NCBI GenBank assembly: GCA_031285265.1
Contig: JAITWM010000092.1
Span: 1-51,343, forward strand
Reading direction: 5' to 3'
Origin: Lysobacteraceae bacterium
GTDB taxonomy: Bacteria; Pseudomonadota; Gammaproteobacteria; Xanthomonadales; Xanthomonadaceae
Length of the DNA stretch: 51,343 bases
Part shown: one piece after another, positions 8,264 to 17,402 of the stretch
How the letters are laid out: the number at the start of each line of letters is the position of its first letter
Numbering within the stretch: position 1 is the stretch's first letter
Notes under the pieces: generated by a model
What the model was told of the DNA's origin: nothing
Databases searched by the model: none
Seen by the model: the letters and a program-made list of their open reading frames with translations, nothing else
Program-made: the position numbers and the translations under genes

Positions 8264-11059
8264 TCAACACCCATCAGTACCTTCCACGGCGAAATTCAAT
8301 CCGAATTTCGAAACCAGATGGAGAATGGCTTGGCGAGCCGTCGCGATACCCGCCGTTTCCCGTGTCAGCCGCGGGCGACGATCCAGCGCGCATACCAGCC
8401 CTGCTTCCAGCAAGGTCGCATGTGCGAGCGACAACGATTGCGCATCCTCCCCGCCAAGCCAGCCGGAATCGCGCAAACTGGCGATCATGCCAGGCGTATT
8501 GCGCGCCTCCAACAACGCGGTTTGTGATGGAGCGTGGTTCAAGACCCCGTATTGCAACAAAAACTCCAGGTCCACCAAGCCACCTGCCCCTTGTTTCAGG
8601 TCGAATCTCGCCGCATCGCTGCGGTCGAGTTCGGCCCGCATCCGCTGCCGCATGTGGCTGACATCCTCTCGCAGCTTCGATTCATCACGGTGCTGAGTCA
8701 ATGTCTGCCAGCGAATCGCTTCGAAATCCGCCAACAGCGACGCATCGCCCGCTACCGAACGAGCACGTACCAGAGCTTGATGCTCCCAGGTCCAAGCGCG
8801 TTGACGTTGATAGTCGCCATAACTGGCCAGAGACGATACCAACAGACCTTGCGCCCCATCCGGACGCAGGCGCACATCGGTATCGTACAATCGCCCGGCC
8901 CCCGTCACCGTCCCCAGCAACGCCACGACTTTCTGCGCCAATCGCGCATACCAGCGCGATGCCTCCAACGGCCGCTTGCCATCGGACATCAGCGATACGT
9001 CGGCATCGTACAAAAACACTAGATCGAGGTCGGAACCGAAACCCAACTCCTGCCCTCCTAGGCTGCCGTAACCGATCACGGCAAAACGTCCGCCCGGAAT
9101 CCGCCCGTGTGCGGCCGCCACTTCGACCTCGGCCATATCCAGCACCACTTCCACCACGGCGTCGGCCAGGCTTGCCAATTGTCGCGCACTGGAACTGACA
9201 GGCTGACGACGATCCAGCGTCGCCATACCGATACGGAAACTGAGTGCCAGCCGAATCTCGTTGAGCGCGCGCAATGCCGCTTCGGGATCATCGGCTTCAG
9301 ATGCCATCCGGCAATCGGCCAGCATCCGCGCACCATCCGGGATCGGACCGGATACCCGGGCATCGAGCAACTCATCCAACAGAACCGGATAAGCCACCAG
9401 TTGTTCCCCGAGCATCGCGCTACGCGCCAAGACATCGACCAGACGCCGCAACGCGCTGGGCTGTTCGTCCAAGAGCGCCAAATAACTCGTCCGCCGCAAG
9501 ATGGCCTGCAACAGCGCCAACAAGCGCTTGAGCGCCGCATCCGGTTGACTGGAGCGCGCCGCGGATGCCAGCAACGCGGGCAGCACCCGATTCAAACGCG
9601 CGCGCGCATTATCGGACAGTGCCGCGACTCCCGCCGACCGTGCGAAATCGCGCAAGCTGCCATCCGCCGTGTCGGTATCGGCAAAACCCGCTTCGGCCAA
9701 CACTGCCATATCACCGCCCTCCGGCAACCCCGACCAGTATCCGGTCAATGCATCCGGAGCGGCGACATGCTGGCGCACCACCAGCAATGCATCGAATTCG
9801 GTCGAAACATGTTCGCGGCGCATTTCCAGTATCTGGTGGAACGCCTCCCAGTCCGGATAATCCAACCCCTGCGCAATTCGTTCCCGGTCCAAGGTCTCTG
9901 CCGGCAGCATTTGCGTCTGCGCATCGCGCAACATCTGCAATCTGTTTTCGACCAATCGCAAGAAACGATAATCTTCGATCAATGCTTCAGTCGTCTCCGG
10001 TTCGATCTGCCCGCTTTCGGTCAATGCCAGCAATGCCGGCAACAAGCGCCGTTCGCGCAACGCCGGCTCGCGCCCGCCTCGGATCAACTGCAGGCTCTGC
10101 GCCAGGAATTCGATTTCCCGAATCCCGCCGGGTCCGCGTTTGATGTCGTCGCTCAGATCGCGCCGCGCCACTTCGACAGCGATCGAAGCTTTCATGCTGC
10201 GCAAGCCATCCAACGCAGTGAAATCCAGATAACGGCGATAGACGAACGGCCGCAATGTCTGCAACCAACCCTCGCCCGCTTCGATATCTCCGGCAACCGC
10301 TCGAGCCTTGAGCCAGGCATAGCGCTCCCAATCGCGCCCCTCGCGCTGAAAGTATTGATCCATCGCCAGAAACGACCAAGCAATCCGCCCGGCATTACCG
10401 AACGGACGCAAACGCAGGTCAACGCGATGACTGAATCCCTCCGCCGTAACATCATCCAGTAAACGCGCCAAGCGTTGTCCCAGACGTGCGAAATAATCTT
10501 CCGCCGCCATGGAACGGGGACCATCGGATTCGCCGTCGCGCGGATACGCATAGACGAGATCGACATCCGAAGAAAAATTGAGCTCGCCGCCGCCAAGCTT
10601 TCCCAATCCGAACACGACCAAACGCTGCGGCGCGCCATCTTCCGCCCTCACCACGCCATAGCGGGCCGCGAATTCACCCTCCAGCGCGGTCAACGCCACC
10701 GCGAGGCAATTCTCCGCCAGCCTCGTGCACTCCGATAGCGTCGCATCCACGGAATCGATGCCCGTCACATCGCGCCAAATCAGCCTCGTAGACTCGGCGG
10801 TACGATAACGCCGTATCCGCGTAGGCCATTCGGCCGCCGACTCCGGCGCCAATACAGGCAACGGCAACGGCGTCAAATCTCCTCCCGCAAATCGCAGCAG
10901 CAATTCCGGCTGCCGGCGCAAGACATCGATCGCGAAATCGCTGACGATCGCAACCCGCTTCACCACCGCGAGCAAATCCGTATCATCCAACTGCTGTGCA
11001 TATTGCGGCCCCGTCTGCCGCAGCGCATTCACTGCACGCTCACCGATATCTCTCAACAT
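8264..11059 (-). CDS. glnE: bifunctional glutamine synthetase adenylyltransferase/deadenylase
   Basis: Controls nitrogen assimilation by adding AMP to or removing AMP from glutamine synthetase under PII control. The 931 residues contain two copies of the nucleotidyltransferase core. The N-terminal deadenylase core is [20 protein letters not shown] (151-170). The C-terminal adenylylase core is around 662-681, with [20 protein letters not shown]. Each carries the D-x-D metal pair. The length is close to the E. coli enzyme (946). It is downstream of aroG on the same strand, but 321 bases away and without a good ribosome-binding site before the ATG at 11059, so I do not call an operon. It is convergent with pfp. 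Confidence 0.96.
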   Translation of the reverse strand: MLRDIGERAVNALRQTGPQYAQQLDDTDLLAVVKRVAIVSDFAIDVLRRQPELLLRFAGGDLTPLPLPVLAPESAAEWPTRIRRYRTAESTRLIWRDVTGIDSVDATLSECTRLAENCLAVALTALEGEFAARYGVVRAEDGAPQRLVVFGLGKLGGGELNFSSDVDLVYAYPRDGESDGPRSMAAEDYFARLGQRLARLLDDVTAEGFSHRVDLRLRPFGNAGRIAWSFLAMDQYFQREGRDWERYAWLKARAVAGDIEAGEGWLQTLRPFVYRRYLDFTALDGLRSMKASIAVEVARRDLSDDIKRGPGGIREIEFLAQSLQLIRGGREPALRERRLLPALLALTESGQIEPETTEALIEDYRFLRLVENRLQMLRDAQTQMLPAETLDRERIAQGLDYPDWEAFHQILEMRREHVSTEFDALLVVRQHVAAPDALTGYWSGLPEGGDMAVLAEAGFADTDTADGSLRDFARSAGVAALSDNARARLNRVLPALLASAARSSQPDAALKRLLALLQAILRRTSYLALLDEQPSALRRLVDVLARSAMLGEQLVAYPVLLDELLDARVSGPIPDGARMLADCRMASEADDPEAALRALNEIRLALSFRIGMATLDRRQPVSSSARQLASLADAVVEVVLDMAEVEVAAAHGRIPGGRFAVIGYGSLGGQELGFGSDLDLVFLYDADVSLMSDGKRPLEASRWYARLAQKVVALLGTVTGAGRLYDTDVRLRPDGAQGLLVSSLASYGDYQRQRAWTWEHQALVRARSVAGDASLLADFEAIRWQTLTQHRDESKLREDVSHMRQRMRAELDRSDAARFDLKQGAGGLVDLEFLLQYGVLNHAPSQTALLEARNTPGMIASLRDSGWLGGEDAQSLSLAHATLLEAGLVCALDRRPRLTRETAGIATARQAILHLVSKFGLNFAVEGTDGC

Positions 11060-11380
11060 TGTTTGGTCGTCTCATCGATCTATCGTCGAACGATTGTGGC
11101 ACGTGGAAAAGCATCCGTAATCGCGGCAACATCCCGCCGGCTCACATTCGAAAGCCGCGCAGACATCATCGGCACCTCCGGGCACGGCCGAAGCCAACGA
11201 ACGGATCGTCTTCATGCATACACTCCGGAACAGGGGAGTACATCCACTCTCGGCACATATCAGATCACTCGCTCGGAACCGACTCGATCCCCCTATCTCG
11301 GCACTATCGATATACCGCCGGAAACATCCGAAAACCACTGCCGAAAACCGGGTCCACCGGCCGGAACCGCGCACCGCTCA
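11060..11380. other. aroG-glnE intergenic region, no gene seen
   Basis: 321 bases between two - strand genes. Several open frames exist on both strands (for example 11072-11374 on -), but none has a ribosome-binding site or protein-like composition. No hairpin with a U run was found, so the aroG terminator and glnE promoter are not located. Confidence 0.4.
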
Positions 11381-12451
11381 TTACGCCGCCACCGCATGAT
11401 TGCGCCGCTGTATCCGCACTGCCTCTGCCAATCTTTCCAGCACCGACACCGAAGTTTCCCAATCGATACAGCCGTCGGTGATGCTCTGCCCATAGGTCAA
11501 AGCCCGCCCTGCCGCCAATTCCTGGCGACCGCCGACCAAATGACTCTCCACCATCAGTCCGAAAATCCGGTTCTCGCCTGCTTCGATCCGCTGTGCGATG
11601 GCATCGACGACACGCGGCTGATCCTCCGGTTTTTTGTTACTGTTCGCATGGCTGGCATCGACCATGATCCGCGCCGGCAAGCCTACTTTGTGCAGGATCA
11701 GACTGGCTGCCTCTATATTCGGCGCATCGTAATTGGGCTCTTTGCCGCCCCGCAGGATGATATGGCAATCCGGGTTCCCCGCCGTGGCCGCAATGGCCGA
11801 ACGCCCATCCTTTGCCACTGCCAGAAAATGGTGCCGATGCGATGCGGCCATTACGGCATCGGCGGCAATCCGGACGTTGCCATCCGTACCATTCTTGAAT
11901 CCGACCGGACAGGACAATCCGGATGCCATTTCCCGATGGATCTGGCTTTCGGTTGTCCGTGCGCCGATCGCTCCCCAGGACACGAAATCAGAAATGTACT
12001 GAGGCGTCGTCGTATCCAAATATTCACAACCGGCCGGCAGTCCGATCCGATTGATCTCCTGTAGCAATGAACGCGCCAGGCGCAGCCCTTTGTTGATGTT
12101 GAAACTGCCATCCAGGTCCGGGTCATTGATCAGCCCTTTCCAACCGACAGTAGTCCGTGGTTTCTCGAAATACACGCGCATCACGACTTCCAGCCTATCG
12201 CTCAGCTGATCGCGCAACGGCCGCAGCCGCCGGGCATATTCGATCGCAGACTGCCGATCATGTATCGAGCACGGCCCGATGATCACGATTAAACGATCAT
12301 CCTGCTGCTGTAGGATTCGTTGTATCGAACTACGCGCTTTCTCCACGGTCTCCGACGCACGTTCATCGCAAGGTATTTCCTCGATCAACTGCGTAGGGGT
12401 ATGCAACACGTCTATCTTACGTATCCGTAAATCGTCGGTATTAGGTGCCAC
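11381..12451 (-). CDS. aroG: class I DAHP synthase (3-deoxy-7-phosphoheptulonate synthase)
   Basis: Condenses phosphoenolpyruvate and erythrose 4-phosphate, the first committed step to chorismate and the aromatic amino acids. The 356 residues match the AroF/G/H family. Visible are the metal-ligand Cys of GPCSIHD (59-65), the KPRTTVGWKGL phosphate-binding stretch (about 97-107), GFKNGTDG (about 185-192) and the DASHANSNKKPEDQ block near the C-terminus. The start is a GTG (complement of 12449-12451) preceded by AGGAG with a six-base spacer. A peptide leader and intrinsic terminator directly upstream (12498-12640) indicate control by transcription attenuation in addition to the allosteric feedback known for the family. 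Which amino acid inhibits this isozyme cannot be told by eye. Confidence 0.95.
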   Translation of the reverse strand: MAPNTDDLRIRKIDVLHTPTQLIEEIPCDERASETVEKARSSIQRILQQQDDRLIVIIGPCSIHDRQSAIEYARRLRPLRDQLSDRLEVVMRVYFEKPRTTVGWKGLINDPDLDGSFNINKGLRLARSLLQEINRIGLPAGCEYLDTTTPQYISDFVSWGAIGARTTESQIHREMASGLSCPVGFKNGTDGNVRIAADAVMAASHRHHFLAVAKDGRSAIAATAGNPDCHIILRGGKEPNYDAPNIEAASLILHKVGLPARIMVDASHANSNKKPEDQPRVVDAIAQRIEAGENRIFGLMVESHLVGGRQELAAGRALTYGQSITDGCIDWETSVSVLERLAEAVRIQRRNHAVAA

Positions 12452-12497
12452 GGTTTTCTCCTATGTCTAAATCAGTGGAGCCACCGAAACCTGAGCG

Positions 12498-12530
12498 AAA
12501 AAAAACCGCCAGGTTCGCTGGCGGTTTTTT
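12498..12530 (-). terminator. aroG attenuator (rho-independent terminator)
   Basis: On the - strand the RNA forms ACCGCCAG (complement of 12518-12525), the loop CGAAC (complement of 12513-12517) and CTGGCGGT (complement of 12505-12512). A run of A before and eight U after extend the stem further. This perfect 8-bp GC-rich stem ends 46 bases before the aroG start codon and follows the leader peptide stop by 26 bases. It is the strongest intrinsic terminator in the window. Its 5' arm can be captured by the antiterminator segment at 12580-12588. The A run on the other side makes it potentially bidirectional. Confidence 0.9.
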
Positions 12531-12556
12531 GGATAATTCTTTCTGTTCTACGATCT

Positions 12557-12640
12557 TCAGAACGAACTCTGCCCTTCCTCCGCCAGCGGCATAGGAAATC
12601 CGTAATACCAAAAGTAATAGCGGCTACGGGAAAAGTTCAT
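12557..12640 (-). CDS. aromatic amino acid leader peptide of aroG
   Basis: A 27-codon ORF (ATG at the complement of 12638-12640, TGA at 12557-12559) that begins M-N-F-S-R-S-R and then reads Y-Y-F-W-Y-Y-G-F. In total it has four Tyr, four Phe and one Trp, a density no random frame would give. It lies in the right place and orientation to be the sensor of an attenuator: the aromatic codons (about 12602-12619) are followed by an antiterminator segment within the same ORF, then the terminator and aroG. No clear Shine-Dalgarno precedes the ATG. The peptide is expected to have no function beyond being translated. Confidence 0.85.
   Translation of the reverse strand: MNFSRSRYYFWYYGFPMPLAEEGQSSF
12580..12588 (-). 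promoter_or_regulatory. antiterminator segment of the aroG attenuator
   Basis: CGCTGGCGG on the - strand, inside the leader ORF (its Pro-Leu-Ala codons), is exactly complementary over nine bases to CCGCCAGCG of the terminator 5' arm (complement of 12516-12524). When a ribosome stalls on the aromatic codons just upstream, this segment would be free to pair with that arm and block the terminator. When the ribosome moves on, it is either covered by the ribosome or folded into a local hairpin (TTCCT and AGGAA, complements of 12593-12597 and 12575-12579). These are the alternative structures that attenuation needs. Confidence 0.75.
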
Positions 12641-12665
12641 GATCGTTAATTAATAACACATCGCC

Positions 12666-12671
12666 ATTGTA
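12666..12671 (-). promoter_or_regulatory. candidate -10 box (TACAAT) for the aroG leader transcript
   Basis: TACAAT on the - strand is five of six to consensus and lies 25 bases upstream of the leader ATG, which would give a 5' end about 20 bases before the leader peptide. The -35 region at normal spacing is poor (TGTAAT at 17 bases), so the promoter may need an activator or another box may be used. Confidence 0.4.
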
Positions 12672-12814
12672 ACCGCCAGTTGAAGGTGATTACACATTTC
12701 AATCGATAAATTCTATCGAAAACCATGCGATGAACATCCAAATATTTCGGCTCAGCGTAAAGCCGGGACACACTTGAATAACGGACACGCACAGAAATCA
12801 GGTTGGGAACGTAT

Positions 12815-13312
12815 CTATTTCACCTCGACGGAAGAGTCAGCAGCGGCTTCGTCGATGACAGCAGGGCCACGTGCCACCCGGATACCGCGTGCCTTCATCC
12901 ACTCGTCGAATTCATCGGCAGTCATTCGCTTGCCGTTTTGCGTCATGTCGAAACGCCAAGGAGTATTGTCATACTCGGTTTGCGGCTTATACGCAGCAGG
13001 ATCGTTCGGGTTGATCACTGCTCCCGCTGTCGGCGCCGGAACAGATGCCCGCGCGTTATTGCGGCAGTTCTCGATACTGAACCGTAACAATACCCGCTCC
13101 AGAGACTCCGCCGGATCATGACTTTGCGTCAACACGCCACTCGGCATGCCCAACTGAGAAGAACGGGAATGGAGCTCGGAGGCGACCGGCGAAAGCGCCG
13201 TCGCCGGCAGCGACGAAGGCTGAAGTACCGGATTTATTGAACAATCCTGCGCCGCATCAGCGGACGCGACCATAAGCAGACTGAATAAGCCAGCGGCAAC
13301 TATACGATACAT
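12815..13312 (-). CDS. secreted hypothetical protein
   Basis: A 165-residue protein with a clear Sec signal peptide: positive start (MYR), hydrophobic core (IVAAGLFSLLMV) and an A-S-A-D-A-A cleavage region near residue 20. The mature part is polar and low in predicted structure until a C-terminal segment (T-A-D-E-F-D-E-W-M-K-A-R-G-I-R-V, about 134-149). It has two Cys in the mature part, which could pair in the periplasm. The start at 13312 was chosen because it begins at the signal peptide. Longer readings to 13435 add an implausible Cys/Arg-rich extension. A weak hairpin (12748-12765) lies downstream. Function unknown. Confidence 0.75.
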   Translation of the reverse strand: MYRIVAAGLFSLLMVASADAAQDCSINPVLQPSSLPATALSPVASELHSRSSQLGMPSGVLTQSHDPAESLERVLLRFSIENCRNNARASVPAPTAGAVINPNDPAAYKPQTEYDNTPWRFDMTQNGKRMTADEFDEWMKARGIRVARGPAVIDEAAADSSVEVK

Positions 13313-13443
13313 CCCGGCACATCCCCGAAAAGGCAATGATTCGAGTGTAAGCACGCGCTTGCATTGTTTCAAGCGAAAAAATGCCGGACTCCGGACAATA
13401 CCGAAAATCGTCCACTCACAAACCAAGTAATTCAATCATTTTC

Positions 13444-13475
13444 AAAAACAAAGCCCGGCATCGAGCCGGGCTTTG
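13444..13475 (-). terminator. ompA rho-independent terminator
   Basis: CAAAGCCCGGC (13449-13459) and GCCGGGCTTTG (13465-13475) form a perfect 11-bp stem with a five-base loop. Read on the - strand it is followed by TTTTTG, so it is a textbook terminator 31 bases beyond the ompA stop. Confidence 0.92.
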
Positions 13476-13506
13476 CACAACAGGTCTAAAGAGAGAACTC
13501 GACCGA

Positions 13507-14571
13507 TCAGTTGACCGTGTTCAACTCCGTACGACGGTTCTTTGCACGTCCTTCCGGATTATCCGAACCATCCGGATGGGTATTCGGTGCAATCGGACGG
13601 GACTTGCCGTAACCGACCGGTCCGACCAAACGCGAGGACGAAATGCCACGATTGACCAGATACTCATACACCGCCCTGGCACGACGCTCGGACAGCTTCT
13701 GGTTGTACTCCACGCTACCGATCGAGTCGGTGTGACCAGCAACTTCGACGCGCATTTCCGGATAACGCTTCAGAATCTCGATCGCTTCGTTCAGGATCAC
13801 TAGAGCATCCGGACGCAATACCGACTTGTCGAAATCGAAGTTGACACCCTTCAGATCGATCGAAATCTTGACTGGGCAGCCATCCGGTCCCACCAGCGTA
13901 CCCGGCGGTATATCGAGATCGTCACAGGGGCCCTTTGGCGGCTGCGGCCTCGGCGGCGGCGGCGGCGGTGCAACCGGAGCGGCCGGTGCCGGTCCCAGCG
14001 GAATGACAACGCCTACCGAAGCAAGCAAATCGCCGAACCAGTTTTCATCGGGTGCCGTAACGCTCTTGTTGTTGAAATCGCCGCGATAAGCGACTTCCGC
14101 ACGGACCGCTACACGTCTCTCGAACGTGGCCTGCAAACCAACACCGACCTTGGCCGCCGCATCGCCTCTCTTATTCTTAGCCGGAGAATCCGGACGCGGC
14201 ACCACATATTCCTCCTCGGAACGCTGATAGCCTACTCCAAAGAGCAGGTAGGGATTCCAACCCCGGCCATCACGGACGAAATGACGACGCGCATCGAACG
14301 AAATGCCGTACTGGCTCCAATTGAGATCCTTATTGTGGTCGAAATGAGGATTCTGATAGTTCAGTTCACCATCCAACGACCAGTTACGGGTCAGGAACTT
14401 GCCCAAACCCAGCGTCACAAACGGAGCATCGTTCGTATTGCGATCATTGTCCTGGACATTGAAGCCGACCGAGCTCGTCAGGTACCAACGATCATCAAAC
14501 TGCTGCGCGGAAGCCGCCTGTGCCATAGCCAGACCGCCCAACAACGTAGCAGTGAGAAGTTTCTTATTCAT
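13507..14571 (-). CDS. ompA: OmpA-family outer membrane protein
   Basis: Outer membrane protein anchoring the envelope to peptidoglycan. The 354 residues comprise a signal peptide (1-22, ending A-Q-A-A-S-A), an eight-strand type beta-barrel (about 25-190), a Pro/Ala hinge (about 195-215, with P-P-P-P-P-P), a short two-Cys segment (C-D-D-L...D-G-C-P), and an OmpA C-terminal domain (about 240-350) with the diaminopimelate-binding signature H-T-D-S-I-G-S-V-E-Y-N-Q-K-L-S-E-R-R-A. AAAGGAG lies six bases before the ATG and a strong terminator follows, as expected of an abundant, monocistronic gene. The family is certain. The exact orthology to E. coli OmpA is looser because the barrel is divergent. 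Confidence 0.92.
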   Translation of the reverse strand: MNKKLLTATLLGGLAMAQAASAQQFDDRWYLTSSVGFNVQDNDRNTNDAPFVTLGLGKFLTRNWSLDGELNYQNPHFDHNKDLNWSQYGISFDARRHFVRDGRGWNPYLLFGVGYQRSEEEYVVPRPDSPAKNKRGDAAAKVGVGLQATFERRVAVRAEVAYRGDFNNKSVTAPDENWFGDLLASVGVVIPLGPAPAAPVAPPPPPPRPQPPKGPCDDLDIPPGTLVGPDGCPVKISIDLKGVNFDFDKSVLRPDALVILNEAIEILKRYPEMRVEVAGHTDSIGSVEYNQKLSERRARAVYEYLVNRGISSSRLVGPVGYGKSRPIAPNTHPDGSDNPEGRAKNRRTELNTVN

Positions 14572-14765
14572 TTTAACTCCTTTGGGGATATCGAAATCTG
14601 TGTGTTTCTTGATGAAATATACTCTGAACTAATCAAGCAGTCTTATGGTCGTATCGTTGATCTTACAGACGGCTGATCCGAACACGATGCCAGGAAGTCT
14701 AGTCCCGGAAAAGTGAAGATAACGTTAACAGTACCATAACATCTGTTGCGGTGTCAGCGTCGATG

Positions 14766-16223
14766 TTACTTGCCACCCATGGCATACAGATCCATGAATT
14801 CATTGACAGGCAAAGCATCCAGGCTCGCCGGATCGGCTGCAAGCGCCAAAATGCGTTCAGCTTGCGATGCGGGCAACTGCGCTTTCAACGCAGCTTCACA
14901 TTTGGCCATCAGAACCGGAATCCCTTCCGCGCGACGTTTGCGATGTCCGATCGGATAGTCGACCGCAATCCGGTCGGTTTTGCTGCCGTCCTTGAAGAAC
15001 ACTTGTATTGAATTACCGATATAGCGTTTATCCGGATCGAAATAATCCTTGGTGTACTGCGGGTTTTCCTTCACTTCCATTTTATCGCGCAAAGCGTCGA
15101 TACGCGGATCGGCGGCTACATCGTCGTTATAGTCGTCTGCGGTCAAACGACCGAAAATCAACGGAACGGCCACCATATACTGGATGCAGTGATCGCGATC
15201 GGCATAGTTGGCCAAGGGGCCGGTCTTGTCGATGATGCGAACGCCGGCTTCCTGGGTTTCGATAACGATTTTCTCGATCTGGTCGATCTTGTCCTTCACC
15301 TGCGGATGCAGGGTCATCGCGCACTCGACGGCGGTCTGGGCATGGAACTCGGCGGGGAAACTGATCTTGAACAGAACATTTTCCATTACATAGCTGCCAA
15401 ACGGACGCTCGAACTCGAATGCCTTGCCTTTGAAGCCGACATCGTAGAAACCCCAGGTCTTGGCGCTCAACGCACTGGGATAGCCCACTTCACCATTGAC
15501 CGCGTTCAGCGCATGAATGACGGCACGGCGGCATGCGTCACCGGCAGCCCAGCTCTTGCGCGGTCCGGTATTCGGCGCATGACGATAGGTACGCAGCACG
15601 CCGTTGTCGATCCAGCTATGAGAAACGGCATTGACGATCTGCTCCTTACCGCCGCCCAACATTTGCGTGGCGACAGCGGTCGAGGCCAGGCGCACCAAGA
15701 TCACATGATCCTGCCCGACCCGGTTGAACGAATTCTGCAATGCATAAACGCCTTGGATCTCGTGCGCCTTGATCGCATAGGTCAGCACATCGCGAACCGT
15801 CAATGGTTTGCCGCCCTCACGCACCGCTTTACGGCTGAGATAATCCGCCACCGACAGGATCGTACCCAGGTTGTCGGAAGGATGTCCCCATTCAGCCGCC
15901 AACCAAGTGTCATTGAAATCGAGCCAGCGAATCTGCGCACCGATCGCAAACGCACCTTGTACGGGGTCCAGTTCGTTAGTGGTGCCCGGGACACGCACGC
16001 CTCCCGCCATCGTCGCGCCGGGAACCACGGGGCCCAGGTGTTTGACGCAACCGGGGAATTTCATCGCCAGCATGGCACAGGCCAACGAATCCAGCAGCAT
16101 ATAACGTGCCGTATCGTAGGCTTCCTTCGAATCGATTTGGTAATCCGCCACATAATTGGCGATATCCACCATGGGTTGATCGGGATCGGGACGTGCAGCC
16201 GAACGAATATCGTGATGACTCAT
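14766..16223 (-). CDS. prpD: 2-methylcitrate dehydratase (PrpD, MmgE/PrpD family)
   Basis: Dehydrates 2-methylcitrate to 2-methyl-cis-aconitate in the propionate-degrading methylcitrate cycle. The 485 residues are close to E. coli PrpD (483). The sequence is that of the family throughout, including D-S-L-A-C-A-M near 45-51, the W-L-D-F-N-D-T-W-L-A-A-E-W-G-H-P-S-D-N block at about 100-118, and R-H-A-P-N-T-G-P-R-K-S-W-A-A-G-D-A. AGAGG lies eight bases before the ATG. The partner genes prpB, prpC and acnD are not next to it: the neighbours are ompA and a divergent dioxygenase gene, so prpD is isolated here. Whether the rest lies elsewhere cannot be seen. Confidence 0.93.
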   Translation of the reverse strand: MSHHDIRSAARPDPDQPMVDIANYVADYQIDSKEAYDTARYMLLDSLACAMLAMKFPGCVKHLGPVVPGATMAGGVRVPGTTNELDPVQGAFAIGAQIRWLDFNDTWLAAEWGHPSDNLGTILSVADYLSRKAVREGGKPLTVRDVLTYAIKAHEIQGVYALQNSFNRVGQDHVILVRLASTAVATQMLGGGKEQIVNAVSHSWIDNGVLRTYRHAPNTGPRKSWAAGDACRRAVIHALNAVNGEVGYPSALSAKTWGFYDVGFKGKAFEFERPFGSYVMENVLFKISFPAEFHAQTAVECAMTLHPQVKDKIDQIEKIVIETQEAGVRIIDKTGPLANYADRDHCIQYMVAVPLIFGRLTADDYNDDVAADPRIDALRDKMEVKENPQYTKDYFDPDKRYIGNSIQVFFKDGSKTDRIAVDYPIGHRKRRAEGIPVLMAKCEAALKAQLPASQAERILALAADPASLDALPVNEFMDLYAMGGK

Positions 16224-16406
16224 GAAAGCGCCTCTAGTGGGGGGTAAGTAAAAACTCTTCTATTTTGCCAGATTGTTCACAATTCCTGAAATCCGGCCAT
16301 CATCGGCACTTTGCGCTTACTTTCCACTGCCGTCGTTCCATGCTAGCGGTAGCCTGAGCGAGGGCCGACATTACCAGTTCCGCGCATCGTCCCCATATTC
16401 ACCGTC

Positions 16407-17204
16407 ATGACTGCACCATCTACGTTACCGTCATTATTCATCTCACACGGCTCACCGATGCTGGCCATCGAGCCGTCGGCGACATCGGCTTTCCTGGAGC
16501 GGCTCGCCACCCGTCTGCCGCTGCCCCGGGCGATCCTGGTCGCTTCCGCGCATTTCATAGCGCCAACTCCGGTGTTGACCGCGGCGCAACGACCGCGAAC
16601 CCTTCATGATTTCAGTGGATTTCCCGAATCGCTGTACCAAATACGCTATCCAGCGGAAGGATCACCCGACTTGGCCAGACATGCCGCCAAAGCCCTATCG
16701 GCCGCAGGCTTGGAGGCCAGCGTCGATGCCGATCACGGTCTGGATCATGGTGTATGGGTCCCCTTGCTACGCATGTATCCGCAAGCGGATATCCCCGTGG
16801 TCGCTTTGTCGGTCAACCCTTTGCAATCGGCGGAGTGGCATTACCGTGTTGGCCGGGCATTGCGTCCACTGTGTGACGAAGGGGTGCTAGTCATCGGTTC
16901 CGGCGGGTTTTCCCATAATTTACGCGCACTGGACTGGCAACATCCCAATGCTCCGGAATTCTCCTGGGTAACCGCATTTACGTCGGCACTGCGCGAGAAA
17001 CTCACCGAAGGCGCGCTGGAGAGCGCATTGGACTGGGAATCATTGCCGGAAGCCCGGCGCAATCATCCGACTGCGGAACATCTCTATCCTCTCTACATCG
17101 CCTGGGGTGCAGGCGGGGAATCGATCGCCGCGACACCATTGCACCGTGCCGTCGAAATGGGCGGGATGGCATTGGATGCTTTCGCTTTCGGTACTATCGT
17201 ATGA
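16407..17204 (+). CDS. ygiD: class III extradiol ring-cleavage dioxygenase (4,5-DOPA dioxygenase, YgiD type)
   Basis: Non-haem iron or zinc enzyme of the LigB/DODA family that opens catechol rings. YgiD-type members act on 4,5-DOPA in vitro, though their physiological substrate is unclear. The 265 residues hold the family's metal ligands His14 (F-I-S-H-G-S-P), His49 (A-S-A-H-F) and His225 (H-P-T-A-E-H-L), the catalytic His170 region (G-S-G-G-F-S-H-N) and D-H-G-L-D-H-G-V-W-V-P-L at 109-120. There is no Shine-Dalgarno before the ATG at 16407. The gene stands alone, divergent from prpD. It is followed after 27 bases by an imperfect GGTTC/GAACC hairpin (17226-17251). Confidence 0.9.
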   Translation: MTAPSTLPSLFISHGSPMLAIEPSATSAFLERLATRLPLPRAILVASAHFIAPTPVLTAAQRPRTLHDFSGFPESLYQIRYPAEGSPDLARHAAKALSAAGLEASVDADHGLDHGVWVPLLRMYPQADIPVVALSVNPLQSAEWHYRVGRALRPLCDEGVLVIGSGGFSHNLRALDWQHPNAPEFSWVTAFTSALREKLTEGALESALDWESLPEARRNHPTAEHLYPLYIAWGAGGESIAATPLHRAVEMGGMALDAFAFGTIV

Positions 17205-17402
17205 ACGAACGTATCGCATCGCTTCGGTTCTGTTTCCACAGGAACGGAACCCGCCGCGCTTGATTCAGTATCCAGGCGCCAAATGTCACCCCTATTGTGC
17301 ATTGCGTATTCGTTTGTCATCTCTGTAGCGCAATGACACTATCGCACGGCGAACGAACGGATAATCGGGTCGCCATCCCCCATCCTTCCTACCAGGTGCC
17401 CC

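Noticed and set aside
9107-10462. 451-codon + strand frame opposite glnE
   Set aside because: Shadow of glnE; composition is dominated by His/Gln/Arg/Pro, as expected of the antisense of a GC-rich gene, and glnE itself is unmistakable.
11003-12064. 353-codon + strand frame across the aroG-glnE gap
   Set aside because: Mostly antisense to aroG, no ribosome-binding site, no recognisable motifs.
12748-12765. Terminator for the secreted hypothetical gene (CGGCT/AGCCG)
   Set aside because: Only five base pairs, no U run after it on the - strand; too weak to list.
15189-16247. 352-codon + strand frame opposite prpD
   Set aside because: Antisense shadow; prpD is a full-length match to its family.
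17300-17335. CATTGCG ... CGCAATG inverted repeat before the alcohol dehydrogenase gene
   Set aside because: Seven-base arms 22 bases apart, an uncommon operator spacing, no regulator nearby; not strong enough to call.
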